A stretch of DNA of 64,000 bases, taken from the NCBI GenBank assembly GCA_037576195.1, contig CM075104.1:23328211-23392210 (forward strand), in the 5' to 3' direction. Of the stretch, positions 60,301-64,000 are shown in pieces; positions within the stretch are counted from its first letter, which is position 1; every line of letters starts with the position of its first letter. Made by a program: the position numbers and the translations under genes. Source of the stretch: Phytoseiulus persimilis. Taxonomy: Eukaryota; Arthropoda; Arachnida; Mesostigmata; Phytoseiidae. The notes beneath the pieces were generated by a model that saw only the letters and a program-made list of their open reading frames with translations, was not told the DNA's origin and made no database searches.

Positions 60301-62837
60301 TCTGAGCATTGATCCGTGTGGTCTGGATTGTTTGCTAGGTGCGAAGACCAGAAGTTCGCTGCCAGCGAACCCAGAGGAGTTGACAGGCCGGCTGGGTGTT
60401 CTGTGCGTTATCCGTCTATCGACTGTAATGACAGTGGGGGATGAGTCGACTATGATGATCGGAGCTCGGATGAACGCTTGCTCGCTTGCTTGCTTGGTTA
60501 GCTGCATGACCGGCTCGCCGGACGGCTTGCCGACCAGCCACCCCTCTAAGCGGCCGGCTCGCTACCTGGTTGGCTGATGGATGTCGTTGTTGGCTAAGAA
60601 ACGTTGAGCCGGTCAGCGCACTGTCTGTCGTGGAGACACACTCGTGCCGGCAGTCTTCTTGCTTCGACCAGACATGCTAGAGCCCAATCACATCAGCGGG
60701 CGGACGAGCGGGTGAGCGCGAATACGAAGTCGAGACGGCGCCAGCGGACAAGCCCACTCGTCAAATCCACCTCGCTTCTCCCCCGTTAACCGAGTTACGC
60801 ACTTGCTTATGCAAGCAGCGGACAGAAACGGTAATTGATTGAGTTGGATGAGTGCTCACTGCGACCAAACATAGTCAAGCAGTGGCCGACCGTCTGGATG
60901 GATGGGCGGGCACTCGGTCCTTCTCAAGCTCCATTCTCAAGCACAAGGCGCATGCGAAACAGCGCTGGCACGACGATCAAATGCGATCCGTTGTCACCGT
61001 CGATGAGGAATCTCCCGCCCATGAATGAAGTGAGAATAGACGGATGGTCGCGAGAGCGGCTCGATGAGTGAATGGACGGGATAAGTGAGGAAATCGAGCC
61101 CTGTTCTCTTTTTTAAACCTCGAAACACCGACTGAGCGAAGCGCGTCAATGAGGAATCAAGAGCGCTTGTGTCGGATATGTTTTTTTTGCACTGGGAGAA
61201 CGAAACAAGAACAGAGTTTGAACATCAAGTGACTATCTGGCGGGCAGGCTGCCACCAAGCTGACGAAGGGAGCGGCGGACAAATAGACAGATGCTCTGTG
61301 TGTGCATCATGCACCACTTGTGACTAGGACTTCTAGAGCGGAACCCACTCTTCACCGTCCAAGTCTTGCGACGAAGCACGTTCCATAGAAGTCCAAGGGC
61401 ACAGAGCGCTGTCAGAGCCCGTCTTCTCAAAGTAGAACCATCTTCTTCTGTTAGGGACAACAAAGGGACTTTCACTTGCTCTCCCTTCCCTATATACAGC
61501 CTCTGAGCAGCGGCGTTGAAATCCGCATCACACAAATCTATCCACTCTTCACCTGCATCCAGAGAAACGTTTGATCGTTCAATCCATGAAGGTACATGGG
61601 CTCACCGAGAACGCTTTGTTCGCAACTTTGTACACTGGAGAAATGGAACGTCAGATCCGTGTTTTTCTCCTCCATTTCTCGCAGTTCGATCGGAATTCAG
61701 CGTGCTGGGATATTGTGGTCGGAAGTGCAGAATGGGAGACTGGGTCATTTCCACCGGTGCTCCTAGCTCCGAAACCAACACTACAGCATGATTGATCCTG
61801 CTAGAGTGGAGAAAGGAACCCTGGATATTTGCTCATAGTTTCTCATATCCATCTCAATGTTCGAAGCCCGGTCAAGTTGACGAACGAAACTGAGATGCCG
61901 AATATGACGCCTATTCGCCACACGTTCGCAAAACATCCCTGGCTTTTGCTTACGGTTATGTCATTCTAATGGAGCCAACTAGAAAGGTGTTTGAACCTGC
62001 ACTAGGCAAAAAACCAGACCCGTTCAGAAAACTTGAAAAAAAAAGGAAATGAAGTAACAGGCAAGGTTCCGGCGGAAAACACTCAGCAGCGGCGGAACGG
62101 TGTCTTCAACGAACACTAAGATGTTTTTCTCTTCCTAAACATTACGTAAAAGAACATGAACAGCCCCTCACAACAATTATTATTCAACTCCCTTCGTTTG
62201 GATCGCGCGACGTAAGTTTGTTCCATGGTTGTACCTCATCAGACGTCAACTTAATGACGAAGCATTTCTTACGAGCGTTATGAGAGCGTCAAACTCGACA
62301 GTTTCTCTCCGAGTGACCCATCCGCGGAACAGAGTCTGAAACTCCCCTTATCGGTGACAGAGGGTCGCGCTCGATGGCCAGTTCCAGAAGGAGTGAGAAC
62401 GACTCCGATCGGAGCCGATTCAAGTCCTATCTCGATCGAGAGAACTCCCTCAATCTTTTCCTGGACTCAAAGCCAGTACGATTTTGTTCCCCAACTGTCT
62501 TCTCAGCTGGGTCCGGGGCTTCCCGGGGCCTGGAATTCGGCGCGAGCAGAAACTGGCAATAAGCAACACCATTAGCGAGCGTCTGAATTTCATCTTCATC
62601 AACGTGTGCCATTCGCGGTTTCTGAAGTTTCGGTTGATGCTTTCAGACACGAAGTGTCTTGGCCTGCGTCAGGATGCCCGAGCGGAGAAGAGGTCCCGAC
62701 AAACCGCGAAGTGGCCACCGAATCGACGTCTGACGCATGCTATGTCTCACTGGACGGGGGAATGTTCTCTAGCTGAAACCATGCGTGGGAAAGTGCTAAA
62801 AATCAGAGGGCAATCGCGTTCTCTGACTCGTTGAATA
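57364..62837. other. Gene-poor stretch, no supported gene
   Basis: Contains a minus-strand ATG frame of 177 codons (60230-59697) and minus-strand open segments near 61233-61590 with protein-like composition (for example DLCDADFNAAAQRLYIGKGE), but neither has a family match or a coherent exon chain. A period-4 tract of gctt/gctc/ggct words lies at 60476-60560. Confidence 0.3.
60476..60560 (+). repeat. Period-4 degenerate tetranucleotide tract
   Basis: Reads gctt, gctc, gctt, gctt, gctt, ggtt, agct and then ggct, cgcc, ggac, ggct, tgcc words, one per four bases with drift. Confidence 0.7.
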
Positions 62838-62843
62838 TTTATT
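62838..62843 (-). terminator. Poly(A) signal of the SLC25A32-like gene
   Basis: AATAAA on the minus strand about 100 bases past the stop codon at 62945-62947. Confidence 0.55.
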
Positions 62844-62944
62844 CTCTGTCTAAGTAACGTTTGGCTCCGTAACAATCACATATTGGCTTAACCGTAGTCA
62901 TATGTGTCCCCCTCAAGGCGAACCATATTCCATAGCTGGCGATT

Positions 62945-63856
62945 TTAGTCGCCTTTCAGACCAGCAACAACATTTTCATAAACGAGAAACGTGACAGCCG
63001 AAGCCGGGGTAACTCTGAGGATGTTGGCGGAGATGCCTTTGTAGAATCCTGTAATCCCTTCGCGCCGAAAAGTTTGACGGATCACGTCAATCGATCCGGC
63101 GTACGACCGATGTTGATCTTGCATTCTTGCCCGGACCACTTGATACGGATAAGTGCAGATAACAGCGGCTACTTTCGAGCTGGATGACGCTAGTAGGAAC
63201 TCCATCGTTGACAGCTTCTTCTTGTTTATCAATTTCTTCAACTCTTCATAAATCATGAATTGAACGGCACCATGAGTCGTCCCGAACAGCCCGGGAACGA
63301 GGCCCTTGTAGAAGCCGAGCAGGCCCTCCTTTCTGTGGATCGTGCTAACAGCCCGTATGAGGTTGCCGTACTCCGCGCTGCCGCTGCCTCCGTAGCGGAG
63401 ACACATACGAGTTTTAACAACAAAGATTGGGTTTGTGAACAGAAGTGTCAGGATTCCGGATTGTACAGCGGCCTGCATGTGCTTGACCGGTCCCAGGTGT
63501 ATGCTCTGATCGCCCCCATTCATGAAGGTCTTCGTTGCGTTGTAGAACACGAAATAAAGGCCCCAAGCACTCCCACTGCCGATGCAGTTCGGGGTTACTC
63601 CTCGATAAAGTCCTCGGATGCCTTCCGAACTCATTATTGTGCGAGCAGCGTGCCTCAAGCCCCTGTACAGCGGTCGACCTTCCTTGCCATCGTTGACACT
63701 CAACCTGATCTTGAGCAAATCGAACGGATGCACCACCAGAGTGCTCACAACTCCACCGGCCACGCCGGCCACCAGGTGTTCGTAGCGGAGTTGAAGCCAA
63801 TACTGTGACACGCGGCTCTTCGTGTCTGTCAGGGAGCTCACGGCGTCGACGGCCAT
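62945..63856 (-). CDS. SLC25A32: SLC25A32-type mitochondrial folate/FAD carrier, intronless, 303 aa
   Basis: Inner mitochondrial membrane transporter of the SLC25 family; the SLC25A32 subgroup imports folates and/or FAD. The frame is complete and uninterrupted from ATG (63856) to TAA (62945-62947). Three tandem carrier repeats are visible, each with its signature: HPFDLLKIR (43-51), NPIFVVKTR (middle repeat) and YPYQVVRARMQDQH (third repeat), plus GLYRGVTPN, GFYKGLVPG, GFYKGISAN matrix-helix motifs and FGTTHGAVQFMIYEELK, which is characteristic of this subgroup. Length fits the family (human 315). The middle signature has Phe where folate/FAD and pyrimidine carriers usually have Trp. The lack of introns contrasts with the intron-dense genes at the other end of the window, so a retrocopy that became, or replaced, the functional gene is possible. 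Pyrimidine carriers (SLC25A33/36) are a less likely alternative. Confidence 0.9.
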   Translation of the reverse strand: MAVDAVSSLTDTKSRVSQYWLQLRYEHLVAGVAGGVVSTLVVHPFDLLKIRLSVNDGKEGRPLYRGLRHAARTIMSSEGIRGLYRGVTPNCIGSGSAWGLYFVFYNATKTFMNGGDQSIHLGPVKHMQAAVQSGILTLLFTNPIFVVKTRMCLRYGGSGSAEYGNLIRAVSTIHRKEGLLGFYKGLVPGLFGTTHGAVQFMIYEELKKLINKKKLSTMEFLLASSSSKVAAVICTYPYQVVRARMQDQHRSYAGSIDVIRQTFRREGITGFYKGISANILRVTPASAVTFLVYENVVAGLKGD

Positions 63857-64000
63857 TGGAACGAAAAATTTGAGGTGAGATAGTGAGATCTTGTTCGCGC
63901 ACTCTTCGCGTGGTGCACCGACGCTAGGTGGTTTTTCACCACGCGTTCACTTGATCGTTATTCATCCTGCAGTTCCACAAACGGCACCTCATATGAGGTA

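Noticed and set aside
1..64000. CRISPR array, bacterial operons, prophage or toxin-antitoxin modules
   Set aside because: No regularly spaced direct repeats or prokaryotic gene organisation; the genes are split by spliceosomal introns.

Overview
The window is nuclear eukaryotic DNA. The recognisable genes are split by many short GT-AG introns (mostly 70-270 bp), with typical gtgagt/gtaagt donors and pyrimidine-cag acceptors, and none is arranged as an operon. Base composition is balanced, the protein families are animal ones (six-HMA copper ATPase, Timeless/Timeout, animal-type 6-phosphogluconolactonase, SLC25A32-type carrier) and the introns are very compact. My best inference is an arthropod, perhaps a mesostigmatid mite, but nothing in the window proves the species. 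All gene models below were built by hand from reading frames, splice signals and intron phase.

Left part (1-23.1 kb) is gene-dense. A PDZ-domain gene on the minus strand starts near 2620 and runs off the left edge. A complete ATP7-type copper-transporting P1B-ATPase lies on the plus strand in 18 exons (5538-11474; about 1263 residues with six CxxC copper-binding domains). It converges tail to tail with a complete timeless/timeout gene on the minus strand in 5 exons (16195-11824; about 1312 residues). The poly(A) signals of the two are so placed that the mature 3' ends may overlap. Next come an unrecognised 5-exon plus-strand gene (18097-19657; 380 residues, Ser-rich with a C-terminal helix), a possible small tail-anchored protein (20491-20748), and a complete 3-exon 6-phosphogluconolactonase (22089-23106).

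Middle part (23.1-62.9 kb) is about 40 kb in which I recognise no conserved protein family. It holds a scatter of short splice-flanked open segments (24.4-30 kb, possibly one fast-evolving gene), several isolated open frames that could be chance, simple repeats (including T9G23 at 31.3 kb, GGC/GGT tracts and GTC repeats), and at least two AT-rich clusters of homeodomain-, Runx-, NK2- and E-box-like words (48.63 and 56.1 kb) that look like cis-regulatory modules. A recurrent oddity is a set of degenerate tracts with a 4-bp rhythm (CAGN, GCTN, GTCN and similar words), also found in the first 3 kb, some of which form perfect hairpins.

The right edge carries a complete intronless minus-strand SLC25A32-type mitochondrial carrier (63856-62945). 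The genes have no evident shared pathway: they cover copper export, replication-fork protection or clock-related function, the pentose-phosphate pathway and mitochondrial folate/FAD import. The gene-poor block resembles the regulatory surroundings or long introns of a developmental gene whose exons lie outside the window or are too short to see. I found no convincing novel system; the most unusual items are the period-4 tracts, the candidate enhancers and the unrecognised 380-residue protein.
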